From: Gammaproteobacteria bacterium UBA7803
GTDB lineage: Bacteria; Pseudomonadota; Gammaproteobacteria; Pseudomonadales; Azotimanducaceae
NCBI GenBank assembly: GCA_002480525.1
Contig: DLCH01000078.1
Coordinates: 1 to 64,000 of the forward strand
DNA: 64,000 bases
Reading direction: 5' to 3'
Made by a program: the position numbers and the translations under genes. This document shows, in pieces, positions 34,975-43,393 of this stretch. The notes beneath the pieces are model-generated. The model was not told where the DNA came from and ran no database searches. It worked only from the letters and a program-made list of their open reading frames with translations. How positions within the stretch are numbered: the first letter of the stretch is position 1; the number at the start of each line of letters is the position of its first letter.

Positions 34975-36524
34975 GCAGACCGACGCGCCTGAATCTGCAC
35001 CAGGGAACGGCCGGTCATCTCCTGGGGCACCTCCAGATGCATCAGGCTCAGCAGGGTCGGGGCCACGTCCGACAGGGCGCCGTCGGCTTCGAAGCGGACC
35101 TGCTGGGGCCCCACGTAGACCAGCGGCACGGGCTCCGACGTGTGCGCCGTGTGAGCCTGGCCGGTGCCGTGGTCGCGCATCTTCTCGACGTTGCCGTGGT
35201 CCGCCGTGACCAGCATCTGGCCGCCGCATTCCTCGATGGCCGCCTCGAGCCGGCCCAGGCACTCGTCCAGGGTCTCGACCGCGGCCACGGCGGCGTCGAA
35301 GTCGCCGGTGTGGCCGACCATGTCGCCGTTGGCGTAGTTGCAGACGATGGCGTCGAACTCGCCGGAGCGGATCGCCTTCACCAGCTCGTCCGTCACCTTG
35401 CGGGCGCTCATTTCCGGGCACTGGTCGTAGGTGTCGACCTTCGGTGACGGGATGAGGATGCGGCGCTCACCCTCGTAGGGGTCCTCGCGGCCGCCGGAGA
35501 AGAAGAAGGTCACGTGGGCGTACTTCTCGGTCTCGGCGATGCGGAGCTGGGTGCGGCCCTGCCTGGACAGATACTCGCCGAGGGTGTTGGTCAGCACCGC
35601 GGGCTCGAAGGCGCAGGAGGCGTCGATGTCGTCGGCGTAGCGGGTCAGCATGACGAAGTCCGACAGGGTCACCGTGCTGCGACGCTCGAAGTCGGCGAAC
35701 CCGGGGTCGACCATGGCCCGGGTGATCTGCCGGGCACGGTCGGCGCGGAAGTTCATGAACACCACCGCGTCGCCGTCCTGGATGCGCACCGGCAGCTCGC
35801 CTTCCGGATGGATGGCCGTGGGCTGGACGAACTCGTCGCTCTCGTCCCGGGCGTAGGCCTGCTCCAGGGCGGCCGTGGCCGAGGTGGCATGGAACGGCGC
35901 CTCGCCCCGGACCATCAGGTTGTAGGCCCGCTCGACCCGGTCCCAGCGGCGGTCCCGGTCCATGGCGAAGTAACGGCCGACGATCGAGGCCACCCGGACG
36001 TTGTCCAGGCGCCGGCCGAGGTCTTCCGCCTTCTCCAGGGAGGCGAGCGCGCTGCGCGGCGGGGTGTCGCGGCCGTCCAGGAAGGCGTGCAGATAGACCC
36101 GCTCGACGCCGGCCGCGGCGGCCATCTCCAGGCAGGCGAAGATCTGATCCTCGTGACTGTGGACGCCGCCCGGCGACAGCAGGCCCATCACATGGACGGC
36201 GCCGTCGTGCTTCCTGGCCCGCTCGAACGCGCGATTCAGGGTCCGGTTGCGCTGGAACTCACCCTGCTCGATGGCCCGGTTGATGCGGGTGAGGTCCTGG
36301 TACACGACCCGGCCCGCGCCCAGGTTCATGTGGCCCACCTCGGAATTGCCCATCTGGCCGTCCGGCAGGCCGACGTCGCCGCCGGAGCCGGAGATCAGGG
36401 TATGGGGCCGCTCCGCCCAGAAGCGGTCCCAGTTCGGGGTCCGCGCGGCGGCGATGGCGTTGGCGTCGTCGCTCTCGCTGTATCCGAAGCCATCCAGAAC
36501 GACAAGCAAAGTAACCTTTTTCAT
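34971..36524 (-). CDS. gpmI: GpmI, cofactor-independent phosphoglycerate mutase
   Basis: A 517-residue metalloenzyme interconverting 3- and 2-phosphoglycerate. VVLDGFG near the N-terminus and the phosphoserine loop MGNSEVGH (Ser61) are present. Further metal-binding motifs are FLDGRDTPPRSA, ANGDMVGHTG and TADHGNVEKM. Full length. It diverges from the rhodanese gene and is followed by the envC-like gene. Confidence 0.95.
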   Translation of the reverse strand: MKKVTLLVVLDGFGYSESDDANAIAAARTPNWDRFWAERPHTLISGSGGDVGLPDGQMGNSEVGHMNLGAGRVVYQDLTRINRAIEQGEFQRNRTLNRAFERARKHDGAVHVMGLLSPGGVHSHEDQIFACLEMAAAAGVERVYLHAFLDGRDTPPRSALASLEKAEDLGRRLDNVRVASIVGRYFAMDRDRRWDRVERAYNLMVRGEAPFHATSATAALEQAYARDESDEFVQPTAIHPEGELPVRIQDGDAVVFMNFRADRARQITRAMVDPGFADFERRSTVTLSDFVMLTRYADDIDASCAFEPAVLTNTLGEYLSRQGRTQLRIAETEKYAHVTFFFSGGREDPYEGERRILIPSPKVDTYDQCPEMSARKVTDELVKAIRSGEFDAIVCNYANGDMVGHTGDFDAAVAAVETLDECLGRLEAAIEECGGQMLVTADHGNVEKMRDHGTGQAHTAHTSEPVPLVYVGPQQVRFEADGALSDVAPTLLSLMHLEVPQEMTGRSLVQIQARRSA

Positions 36525-36585
36525 GGATCCGGTGCCCGTTCGCGAGGCAGCGCAGTTTAGCAGAACGGATATGGGGGAGCCCCGG

Positions 36586-36613
36586 TTCGAGCGCCTGGTC
36601 AGGTGTGTATAAT
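36586..36613 (+). promoter_or_regulatory. Probable sigma-70 promoter for the rhodanese-secB unit
   Basis: TATAAT at 36608-36613 and TTCGAG at 36586-36591 are 16 bp apart, about 55 bp before the rhodanese start, in the divergent gap with gpmI. The -10 is a perfect consensus. Confidence 0.6.
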
Positions 36614-36668
36614 CGCGCGGTTTTGTGAGCCGGCGACCTCCGTCTCCCGCCCGACCCGAAGAATATCC

Positions 36669-37085
36669 ATGGAAAGACTGTTCGAATTCGTCGCCAACCA
36701 CCCGTTCCTGGTGGGCACCTTCGCGGTGCTGCTGGCCCTGTTCATCCGCAACGAGACCCGGCGCGGCGGCCGCACGGTGACGGCCCAGCAGCTCGTCGAC
36801 ATGGTCAACCGGGAGAACGCCCTGGTGCTGGACGTCCGCGACCGCAAGGAATTCCAGGCCGGGCACATCGTCGAGGCGGTCAACATTCCCCAGGCGAGCC
36901 TGGACAGCCGGCTCGACGAGCTGAAGAAGCACAAGGACCGTCCCGTGGTGGTGGTCTGCCGGCTCGGGCAGAGCGCCGGCGCCGCGGGGACGCTGCTGCG
37001 CAAATCCGGCTTCGAGCAGGTGAGCCGGCTGTCCGGAGGCATGACCGAGTGGCGCAATCAGAACCTGCCAGTAGTCAAAGGATGA
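36669..37085 (+). CDS. Membrane-anchored rhodanese-like sulfurtransferase
   Basis: A 138-residue protein. An N-terminal transmembrane helix (about 10-26) is followed by a single rhodanese domain with LDVRDRKEFQAGHI and active-site Cys97 in VVCRLGQSA. It resembles YibN, encoded beside secB in many gammaproteobacteria. The ATG 36669 gives the usual length; an upstream in-frame ATG lies before the promoter -10. secB follows 4 nt later. Confidence 0.9.
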   Translation: MERLFEFVANHPFLVGTFAVLLALFIRNETRRGGRTVTAQQLVDMVNRENALVLDVRDRKEFQAGHIVEAVNIPQASLDSRLDELKKHKDRPVVVVCRLGQSAGAAGTLLRKSGFEQVSRLSGGMTEWRNQNLPVVKG

Positions 37086-37089
37086 ACCG

Positions 37090-37575
37090 ATGAGCGATCA
37101 GAGCACCACGGACGCACCGGCCCAGGCCCAGCTCCGCCTCGAGCGGATCTATCTCAAGGACGCGTCCTTCGAGAGCCCGCGCTCGCCGGCCGTGTTCAAC
37201 GAAGCCTGGCAGCCCGAGTTCGCCCTCGACATCAATACCCGCACCGCGCGGCTGGACGACCAGCGCTTCGAGGTGGTGCTGTGCGCCACCCTCAAAGCCA
37301 GCGGCCCGGAGGACAAGACCGCCTACATCGTCGAGGTCCAGCAGGCCGGCATCTTCGCCCTGGCCAACGTGCCGGAGGCCCGGCTGCAGCAGGTGCTGGG
37401 CACCATCTGCCCGGCGACACTGTTCCCCTACGTCCGGGAAGCGGTCGACAGCCTGGCCGTCAAAGGCGGGTTCCCGGCGGCGCACCTCGCCCCGGTGAAC
37501 TTCGACGCCCTGTTCGCCGAGGCCGTGCGCCAGCAGCAGGCCGGCGCCCAGCCGGGCGACGCGCCCCAGCACTGA
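37090..37575 (+). CDS. secB: SecB, protein-export chaperone
   Basis: A 161-residue chaperone that keeps preproteins unfolded and hands them to SecA. LRLERIYLKDASFESPRSP and the central CPATLFPYVRE are family hallmarks. The length is normal. It is co-transcribed with the rhodanese gene. Confidence 0.95.
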   Translation: MSDQSTTDAPAQAQLRLERIYLKDASFESPRSPAVFNEAWQPEFALDINTRTARLDDQRFEVVLCATLKASGPEDKTAYIVEVQQAGIFALANVPEARLQQVLGTICPATLFPYVREAVDSLAVKGGFPAAHLAPVNFDALFAEAVRQQQAGAQPGDAPQH

Positions 37576-37578
37576 TCA

Positions 37579-37611
37579 CCCCGGTTCCGGGGCGCCGGCG
37601 GCCTGCCGCCG
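37579..37611. terminator. GC-rich hairpins between convergent secB and trmL
   Basis: CCCCGG-TT-CCGGGG (37579-37592) and CGGCGGC-CT-GCCGCCG (37596-37611) are two small stems in the 66-bp convergent gap. There is no T-run, so termination would be weak or factor-assisted. Confidence 0.3.
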
Positions 37612-37641
37612 CCGGAGCTGCCCCCGGAGCCGCCTCCGCCG

Positions 37642-38103
37642 TCAGCGCGGAAAGCCGCGCTGACGCCACACTTCGTAGACCGCCACCGCCACCGCGTTCG
37701 ACAGGTTGAGGCTGCGCGACGTCGGCTGCATGGGGATCCGCAGCCGCTGCTCCGGCGGAACCGACGTCAGCACGCCGTCCGGCAGGCCGCGGGTCTCCGG
37801 GCCGAACAGCAGCAGATCCGTGGCCTGGGGCCGGGCCGCGCAGTAGTCCGTGTCCGCCCGGGTGGAGAACGCGTACACCCGCGGCGGCGTCAGGGCGGCC
37901 AGGCAGTCCGCCAGCGAGTCGTGCACCGTAACCGTCGCCCATTCGTGGTAGTCCAGCCCCGCCCGGCGCAGGCGCGCGTCGTCCAGCTCGAATCCCAGTG
38001 GCCGGATCAAGTGCAGACGGGCGCCGGTGTTGGCGCACAGCCGGATGACGTTGCCGGTATTCGGGGGAATTTCCGGCTCGTAGAGCGCGACGTGAACGGG
38101 CAT
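37642..38103 (-). CDS. trmL: TrmL, tRNA (cytidine/uridine-34-2'-O)-methyltransferase
   Basis: A 153-residue SPOUT methyltransferase acting on the wobble base of tRNA-Leu. EPEIPPNTGNVIRLCANTG near the N-terminus, LLLFGPETRGLP (knot and AdoMet site) and SRSLNLSNAVAVAVYE at the C-terminus are diagnostic. Full length. It is convergent with secB and divergent from the pilus cluster. Confidence 0.95.
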   Translation of the reverse strand: MPVHVALYEPEIPPNTGNVIRLCANTGARLHLIRPLGFELDDARLRRAGLDYHEWATVTVHDSLADCLAALTPPRVYAFSTRADTDYCAARPQATDLLLFGPETRGLPDGVLTSVPPEQRLRIPMQPTSRSLNLSNAVAVAVYEVWRQRGFPR

Positions 38104-38137
38104 CGACGGGCGTTCCGGCAGGGCGGGCGATCGTTTC

Positions 38138-38143
38138 TATACT
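38138..38143 (+). promoter_or_regulatory. -10 element before the MSHA cluster
   Basis: TATACT stands 36 bp before the mshI start in the 76-bp gap after trmL. A matching -35 is not clear (TTCCGG lies 19 bp upstream), so the promoter assignment is tentative. Confidence 0.35.
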
Positions 38144-38179
38144 GAATCGAGAACCAATCCGGAGCAACAGGAAGGGCTC

Positions 38180-39226
38180 ATGCCGGGTAACTGGCTGACA
38201 GGCTGGTGGAAACTGCGTGCGCGGGACGACGGCCGCGCGGCCGGGCTGTACGTGTCGCCGCGCAGCGTCTCCGCGGCCGTGGGCCAGCGCCGCGGCGAGC
38301 GCGTGGCCCTGGACCTGCGCGCCGACCCGGTGGACGGGCTCGGCGCGGTCGCCGCCTGCCTGCGCCAGCAGAGCCAGGCCCTCGGGCTCGGCGGCACCGG
38401 CTGCAATCTGGTGCTGGCCCCCGAGCTGTACTCGGTCACCCTGGTGGAACGGCCCCGGGTGCCCGACCAGGAGGTCAAGGAAGCGGTGCGCTGGCGGCTC
38501 CAGGACAGCCTGGACTTCTCGCCCGACCAGGCGGTGATCGACGTGTTTCCGCTGCCAGCCTCGGCGAGCCGGGAGCGGGAGATGGTGTTCGTGGTGGCCG
38601 TGCACCGGGACACCCTGCGTCAGGTCATCGAGGCCGCCCATGGGGCGGGCATCCGGGTGGCCGCGGTGGACGTCACCGAGCTGGCGCTGCGCAACATCAC
38701 CCATGGTCTGTACCCGGAACCCCAGTGGTCGGTGGGGCTGCTGCGCCTGACCGGGGCGAGCGGCGTGATCAACATCTGCCGCGGCGAGGAGCTGTTCCTG
38801 TCGCGGCGCATTTCCGGCATGCCCGCCGAGCTGTCGGCGGACGCCTGGGACGAATTCAAGGACCGGCTGCTGCTGCAGGTGCAGCGCTCCATCGACTACT
38901 ACGAGAGCGCCATGGGTCAGCAGCCCTGCAACGCGCTGATCGTCGCGACCACCCACGGCTGGCAGGTCCAGGTGTGCGAGTACCTGGACGAGATGCTGCC
39001 GGTGGCCGTGCGGACGGTGAAGGACGAGCTCGCGGCCCTGTTCGACGTGCGCCTGCACAACCCCGAGCCGGTGGACATCGACTGGCACGATCCCTCCGTG
39101 GCCCAGCGCAATGCCATGACGGCCGCGCTGCCGGCCCTCGGCGGCGCGCTGCGCAGCCTGAACGGCGCCTCGGCGCCGCGGGCGGCGTCCGCGGACGGCG
39201 GAACGGACACGGAGGCCGCGGCATGA
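38180..39226 (+). CDS. mshI: MshI, PilM-like pilus biogenesis protein
   Basis: A 348-residue cytoplasmic actin-fold protein of the PilM/MshI type, first gene of the MSHA pilus cluster. It would join MshJ-type inner-membrane proteins and help place the ATPase. The middle, DQEVKEAVRWRLQDSLDFSPDQAVIDVF, is typical of this family. There is no signal peptide. The stop overlaps the next start (ATGA). Confidence 0.85.
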   Translation: MPGNWLTGWWKLRARDDGRAAGLYVSPRSVSAAVGQRRGERVALDLRADPVDGLGAVAACLRQQSQALGLGGTGCNLVLAPELYSVTLVERPRVPDQEVKEAVRWRLQDSLDFSPDQAVIDVFPLPASASREREMVFVVAVHRDTLRQVIEAAHGAGIRVAAVDVTELALRNITHGLYPEPQWSVGLLRLTGASGVINICRGEELFLSRRISGMPAELSADAWDEFKDRLLLQVQRSIDYYESAMGQQPCNALIVATTHGWQVQVCEYLDEMLPVAVRTVKDELAALFDVRLHNPEPVDIDWHDPSVAQRNAMTAALPALGGALRSLNGASAPRAASADGGTDTEAAA

Positions 39227-39819
39227 TGCAGCAGGTCGATCTGCTCGCGCCGGATCTGATTCCCCGTCCCGAGCCGCTGACGGTCAGCCACCTGCTGCTC
39301 GCCTGGGGCGGGCTGCTCGGCGTGCTGCTGCTGGTGTCGCTGTGGCAGGGCGTCGCCCTGTGGCGGCTCGCGGACGGCCAGGCCGAGCGCGAGGCGGAGC
39401 TGCAGGCGGTGGCCCGGACCAACGCCGGGCTCGCCGCCGAGGTGCGCTCCGAGCCGGCGCCCGAGCTGGTCACCGAGGTGGATGCCCTGCGGGACGAGTA
39501 CCGGCTGCAGACCCGGTTGCTGGCGGTGGTGAGCGGCTACCGGGACACCGACCGCGCGGGTTTCTCCGGCTATCTCACCGATCTCGCCGCCCAGCACGTG
39601 GACGGCGTGGCCCTCGACCGCATCGAGCTCGCCGGCAGCGGCCAGGTACGGCTGTCCGGCGAGACCGAGGCGGCCATTCACGTGCCGCGGCTGCTCCAGC
39701 GGCTGGCGGACGGCCGCCGGTTCCGCGGCCACCGTTTCGACGAGTTCCGGCTCGAAGCCCAGGATTCCGGACGGCTGCGCTTCGACATCGTCGGCCCGGC
39801 CGGGGAGTCGGGAGGATGA
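39223..39819 (+). CDS. PilN-like MSHA biogenesis protein (MshI2)
   Basis: A 198-residue bitopic membrane protein. A short cytoplasmic N-terminus (MMQQVDLLAPDLIPRPEPL, whose first part can bind PilM-like MshI) precedes one transmembrane helix (about 23-45), a coiled coil and a ferredoxin-like periplasmic domain. It equals PilN of type IV pilus systems. Start ATG 39223 overlaps the mshI stop. The next gene overlaps its stop (ATGA). Confidence 0.82.
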   Translation: MMQQVDLLAPDLIPRPEPLTVSHLLLAWGGLLGVLLLVSLWQGVALWRLADGQAEREAELQAVARTNAGLAAEVRSEPAPELVTEVDALRDEYRLQTRLLAVVSGYRDTDRAGFSGYLTDLAAQHVDGVALDRIELAGSGQVRLSGETEAAIHVPRLLQRLADGRRFRGHRFDEFRLEAQDSGRLRFDIVGPAGESGG

Positions 39820-40493
39820 CCATGCCGATCCGCCGTCGACTGACCCACTGGCTGGACCGCTACCGGGCGCTGTCGCTGCGCGAGCGCGGCCTGATCGCAG
39901 CGACCGTGCTGGCGGCGACCTGGGGCCTGTGGGCCGTGACCCTCGGCGACTACCTGACCGCCGCCGAGCAGCGCCTGGCGGGCAGCGCGAACGGCGCCGA
40001 GCAGCGGCTGAAGAGCGCCCTGGCGGAACGCGCCAGGCTGGAGGCGGCCCTCGCCCGGGATCCGGACGAGGCGCTGCTGGCGGAACGCGAGCGGCTCGAC
40101 GCCGAGCTCCGGGAGATGAACGCCGCCCTCGGCGATCTGCTGGAGCGGTTCGTCGCCCCGGAGCGCATGCCGGCCCTGCTCGAAGACGTGATCGAACGGC
40201 ACCGCGGTCTGACCCTGACGCGCCTCGAGAGCCTGCCGGCGGAACCGCTGGACGTGGCCGGCGAGGGGGCCGACGGCGCCGCGGCCGAGCCGCTGTGGAT
40301 CTACCGGCACCCGATGGTGATGGAATTCGAGGGCGAGTACTTCGACGTGCTGGCCTATCTCGACGAGCTCGAGCGCGGGCCCTGGCGGTTCGGCTGGCGC
40401 ACCCTGCGCTACGAGGTCGAAGACCATCCGCTGGCCCGGGTGACCCTGGAAATCGAAACCCTCAGCCGGGAAAGGAACTGGATCGGTGTCTGA
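39816..40493 (+). CDS. mshJ: MshJ, PilO-like pilus biogenesis protein
   Basis: A 225-residue bitopic protein: basic N-terminus, one transmembrane helix (about 24-44), long coiled coil (~45-110), and a beta-rich periplasmic domain ending in LEIETLSRERNWIGV, typical of MshJ. It pairs with the PilN-like protein to form the inner-membrane alignment complex. Start ATG 39816 overlaps the preceding stop. Confidence 0.83.
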   Translation: MTMPIRRRLTHWLDRYRALSLRERGLIAATVLAATWGLWAVTLGDYLTAAEQRLAGSANGAEQRLKSALAERARLEAALARDPDEALLAERERLDAELREMNAALGDLLERFVAPERMPALLEDVIERHRGLTLTRLESLPAEPLDVAGEGADGAAAEPLWIYRHPMVMEFEGEYFDVLAYLDELERGPWRFGWRTLRYEVEDHPLARVTLEIETLSRERNWIGV

Positions 40494-40836
40494 CCGCGTG
40501 ATCACAGCGTCGCTGCTGGCGCTCCTGCTGTGGGGCGTGGCCCCGGCCGCCGCGGCGGAGGTCGTGCTCAAGGATCCGACCCGGCCGCTGCGCGCGCCGG
40601 CCGGCGCCCCGACCCCGGCGGACCCGGCCGGTCCCCGGCCGCGGCTCGACTCGGTGCTGTTCGGCGCCGACCGGCGGGTCGCGGTGATCGACGGGCGGCG
40701 CATGACCGAGGGCGAGAGCCACGGCGCCGTCGAGGTGGTGAGCATCCAGCCGGACCGGGTAGTGGTGCGGCAGGCCGGCGTGGGCCGGCTGGTGCTGCAA
40801 CTGACGAACGCTGACATGCACAAGGAACTGCGGTGA
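40486..40836 (+). CDS. mshK: MshK, PilP-like pilus protein
   Basis: A 116-residue exported protein. The signal peptide (LLALLLWGVAPAAAA) is followed by LKDPTRPLRAP and a small beta-domain (VLFGADRRVAVIDGRRMTEGE, VVRQAGVGRLVLQL), the MshK/PilP fold that links inner-membrane proteins to the secretin. It overlaps mshJ by 8 nt and mshL by 4 nt. Confidence 0.85.
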   Translation: MSDRVITASLLALLLWGVAPAAAAEVVLKDPTRPLRAPAGAPTPADPAGPRPRLDSVLFGADRRVAVIDGRRMTEGESHGAVEVVSIQPDRVVVRQAGVGRLVLQLTNADMHKELR

Positions 40837-42560
40837 ACAGGAACGGAACTCCGCTGCGATGGATCGCAGCGCTGCTGGGGCTGCTGCTCGTTGCGGCGGG
40901 CTGCAGCAGCGTCGGGCCGCGGCAGGCCATGTCCACGGACAGCGTGGACGAGTCGGTGGCGGTGATCGAGGACGGCATCGCCGCCAACGAGCGCCTCGCC
41001 GCGGAGCAGCAGGCGCGGGCCGAGGCCCTGCTGGAAGCGCTGATGCCCGAGGCCGAGAGCGAGCCGGCCGCGCCGGAGCCCCGCTTCGACCTGGCCGTGA
41101 ACGGCGTTCCCGCCCAGGAGTTCTTCCGCGGACTGGTGCAGGACACGCCCTACAACATGGTGGTGCACCCGGACGTGACCGGCGCGATCTCCCTGGAGCT
41201 GAAAGACGTCAGCGTGCCGGAGGTCATGGAGATCATGCGTGACGTCTACGGCTTCGACTTCGCCCTGGAGGGGCGGCTGCTGCGGGTCTACCCGGACGCC
41301 CTGCGCACCGAGATTTTCCAGGTCAACTACCTGAACGTGGAGCGCTCCGGCCACTCGGAGATGCAGGTCAGCGCCGGCAAGGTGACCGACGCGGGCAGCA
41401 CCGGCGGCAGCGCCGGATACGACGGCGGCAACCAGAACTATCAGCAGAGCGGCCGCAGCGGCGGCCGTTCCGGCGGCAGCGTGGTCGGCACCAGCGTCAA
41501 CACCGGCGCCGAGACCAATTTCTGGAAGGAGCTGCAGGAGACCCTGGACGCCATCGTCGGCGGCGACGCCGGCAGCCAGGTGGTGGTGACGCCCCAGGTT
41601 GGACTGGCCGTGGTGCGCGCCCGGCCGGAGTCCCTGCGCGCCGTTCGATCCTACCTGTCCCGGGTGGAGAACACGCTGCACCGCCAGGTCATCCTGGAGG
41701 CCAAGGTCATCGAGGTGACCCTGCGCGACGGCTTCCAGGCCGGCATCAACTGGAACACCTTCGGTGACGCTTCGGGCGGCACCTTCGCGCCGACCACGTT
41801 CATCGACGAGGCCGGCAACATCGTCACCACCAACGGCAGCGAGCACGCCACGGCGGGAGAATTCCTGGCCGGCTCCGGCGGGGACTTCTTCAATCCGCTG
41901 GGCAGCGCGTTCACGCTGAACGCCAGCTACGGCGACTTCGAGGCCGCCATCGACCTGCTGCGGACCCAGGGCAGCGTGCAGGTGCTGTCGAGTCCGCGGA
42001 TCGCCACGGTCAACAACCAGAAGGCGGTGATCAAGGTGGGGGACGACGAGTTCTTCGTCACCGACATCTCCACCAACACCGTCACCGCCGGCAGCGCGAT
42101 CAATACCGTGGACTCGCCCGAGCTGACGCCGTTCTTCTCCGGCATCGCCCTGGACGTGACGCCCCAGATCAGCGACGCCGGCGACGTCATCCTGCACATT
42201 CACCCGACGGTCAGCGAGGTGCGCGAGCAGCTCAAGACCATCAGCGGCGAGCAGGTGCCGCTGGCCGCCAGCCAGATCCGCGAGTCCGACAGCATCGTCC
42301 GTGCCTCCAACGGCCAGATCGTGGTGATCGGCGGACTGATGCAGAACTCCAGTGAGGACAACAACGCCCGGGTGCCCGGCCTCGGCCGCCTGCCCGGGCT
42401 CGGCTACCTGTTCAAGCAGAAGGGTCAGTCCGGCGTGAAGAGCGAGCTGGTGATCCTGCTCAAGCCCATCGTGGTGGACAGCGCCGGGCAGAACGACGCG
42501 CTGCGCCGCAGCGTCGACCGGATTCAGGCGCTCAAGCGCGCGCTCGACCGGCGCGGCTGA
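40833..42560 (+). CDS. mshL: MshL, outer-membrane secretin of the MSHA pilus
   Basis: A 575-residue secretin lipoprotein. The lipobox is LLVAAGC (Cys near residue 24). N0/N1-type domains (about 80-150) are followed by a Gly/Ser-rich linker (~188-220) and the secretin core with VQVLSSPRIATVNNQKAVIKVG and the C-terminal VPGLGRLPGLGYLFKQK. It forms the pore through which the pilus leaves the cell. Start GTG overlaps the mshK stop. Confidence 0.93.
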   Translation: MNRNGTPLRWIAALLGLLLVAAGCSSVGPRQAMSTDSVDESVAVIEDGIAANERLAAEQQARAEALLEALMPEAESEPAAPEPRFDLAVNGVPAQEFFRGLVQDTPYNMVVHPDVTGAISLELKDVSVPEVMEIMRDVYGFDFALEGRLLRVYPDALRTEIFQVNYLNVERSGHSEMQVSAGKVTDAGSTGGSAGYDGGNQNYQQSGRSGGRSGGSVVGTSVNTGAETNFWKELQETLDAIVGGDAGSQVVVTPQVGLAVVRARPESLRAVRSYLSRVENTLHRQVILEAKVIEVTLRDGFQAGINWNTFGDASGGTFAPTTFIDEAGNIVTTNGSEHATAGEFLAGSGGDFFNPLGSAFTLNASYGDFEAAIDLLRTQGSVQVLSSPRIATVNNQKAVIKVGDDEFFVTDISTNTVTAGSAINTVDSPELTPFFSGIALDVTPQISDAGDVILHIHPTVSEVREQLKTISGEQVPLAASQIRESDSIVRASNGQIVVIGGLMQNSSEDNNARVPGLGRLPGLGYLFKQKGQSGVKSELVILLKPIVVDSAGQNDALRRSVDRIQALKRALDRRG

Positions 42561-42580
42561 GCCGGCAGAGGAGACAGGCC

Positions 42581-43393
42581 ATGACCCGTCAACGAGTCGT
42601 CGGGGCCATCCGTTACCCGGTGTTCCTGGTCGTCTGGACCGCCGGCGTGGTCGCGGCCACCGCTCAGCTTCAGGCCATCGAAGCGTCGCCGGCGACGGAT
42701 GTCGCCGGGATGACGGCGCTGCCGCCCGCCACCGTCGAGCTCGCGCCGGTCCCGGTCCTCGACGACCGGGCGGCCCTGCGCGACGCCGTCGCCGGAATGA
42801 TCAGAGACACCCGGGTCGCCAGCGGCGCCTGGCAGCCGCGCCGCGGCCGGCCGGCGCCGGCGATCCGCCCCGACGTCGCGCTGAAGCCCGTCGAGGTGCC
42901 GCCGGCCGGGACGTCCGGCGGGACGGCCGAGGCGACCGCAACCGCAACCGTGGCCGTGACCCGGGACCAGGACCCGGTGCGCTCTTCGGCACCGGCCTGG
43001 AAAACGCCGGCGGCCTCGGTTCCGGCGTCGGCGGCGCCGCGGGAGATCGCGGGGACCGGCGGGCTGCGGCGGGAGAAGGCCGCGGCGCGCGCGGCCCTGC
43101 GCGGCGGGCGCTTCGCCGAGGCCTATGCCCTGCTGCGTCCGGCGGTGGCCGAAGCCGGCCGGGACGCGGAGTTTCTCGGCCTGCTGGCGCTGGCCGCGGT
43201 GCGGGTCGGCAGCGACGGCGAGGCGCTGGTGCTGTATCGGCACCTGGCGGACCTGCAGCCGGACCGGAGCCGCTGGCGGATGGGGCTCGCCCTAGTCCAG
43301 CAGCGTCTCGGCCTGGAATCCGAGGGACCGGCCGCCGCCGCCCTGGCCGACGCGCAGAGTGCGGCCGATGATGGCGGCGGGGGGCTCGGCTGA
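42581..43393 (+). CDS. mshN: MshN-like TPR protein
   Basis: A 270-residue protein with an N-terminal hydrophobic segment (about 12-30), a long Pro/Ala/Thr-rich linker and C-terminal tetratricopeptide-like helices (REKAAARAALRGGRFAEAYALLRPAV, then FLGLLALAAVRVGSDGEALVLYRHLADLQPD). Position between secretin and ATPase genes identifies MshN. It is shorter than Vibrio MshN, with room for about two TPR repeats. mshM, usually before it, is missing. It overlaps the mshE start (TGATG). Confidence 0.7.
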   Translation: MTRQRVVGAIRYPVFLVVWTAGVVAATAQLQAIEASPATDVAGMTALPPATVELAPVPVLDDRAALRDAVAGMIRDTRVASGAWQPRRGRPAPAIRPDVALKPVEVPPAGTSGGTAEATATATVAVTRDQDPVRSSAPAWKTPAASVPASAAPREIAGTGGLRREKAAARAALRGGRFAEAYALLRPAVAEAGRDAEFLGLLALAAVRVGSDGEALVLYRHLADLQPDRSRWRMGLALVQQRLGLESEGPAAAALADAQSAADDGGGGLG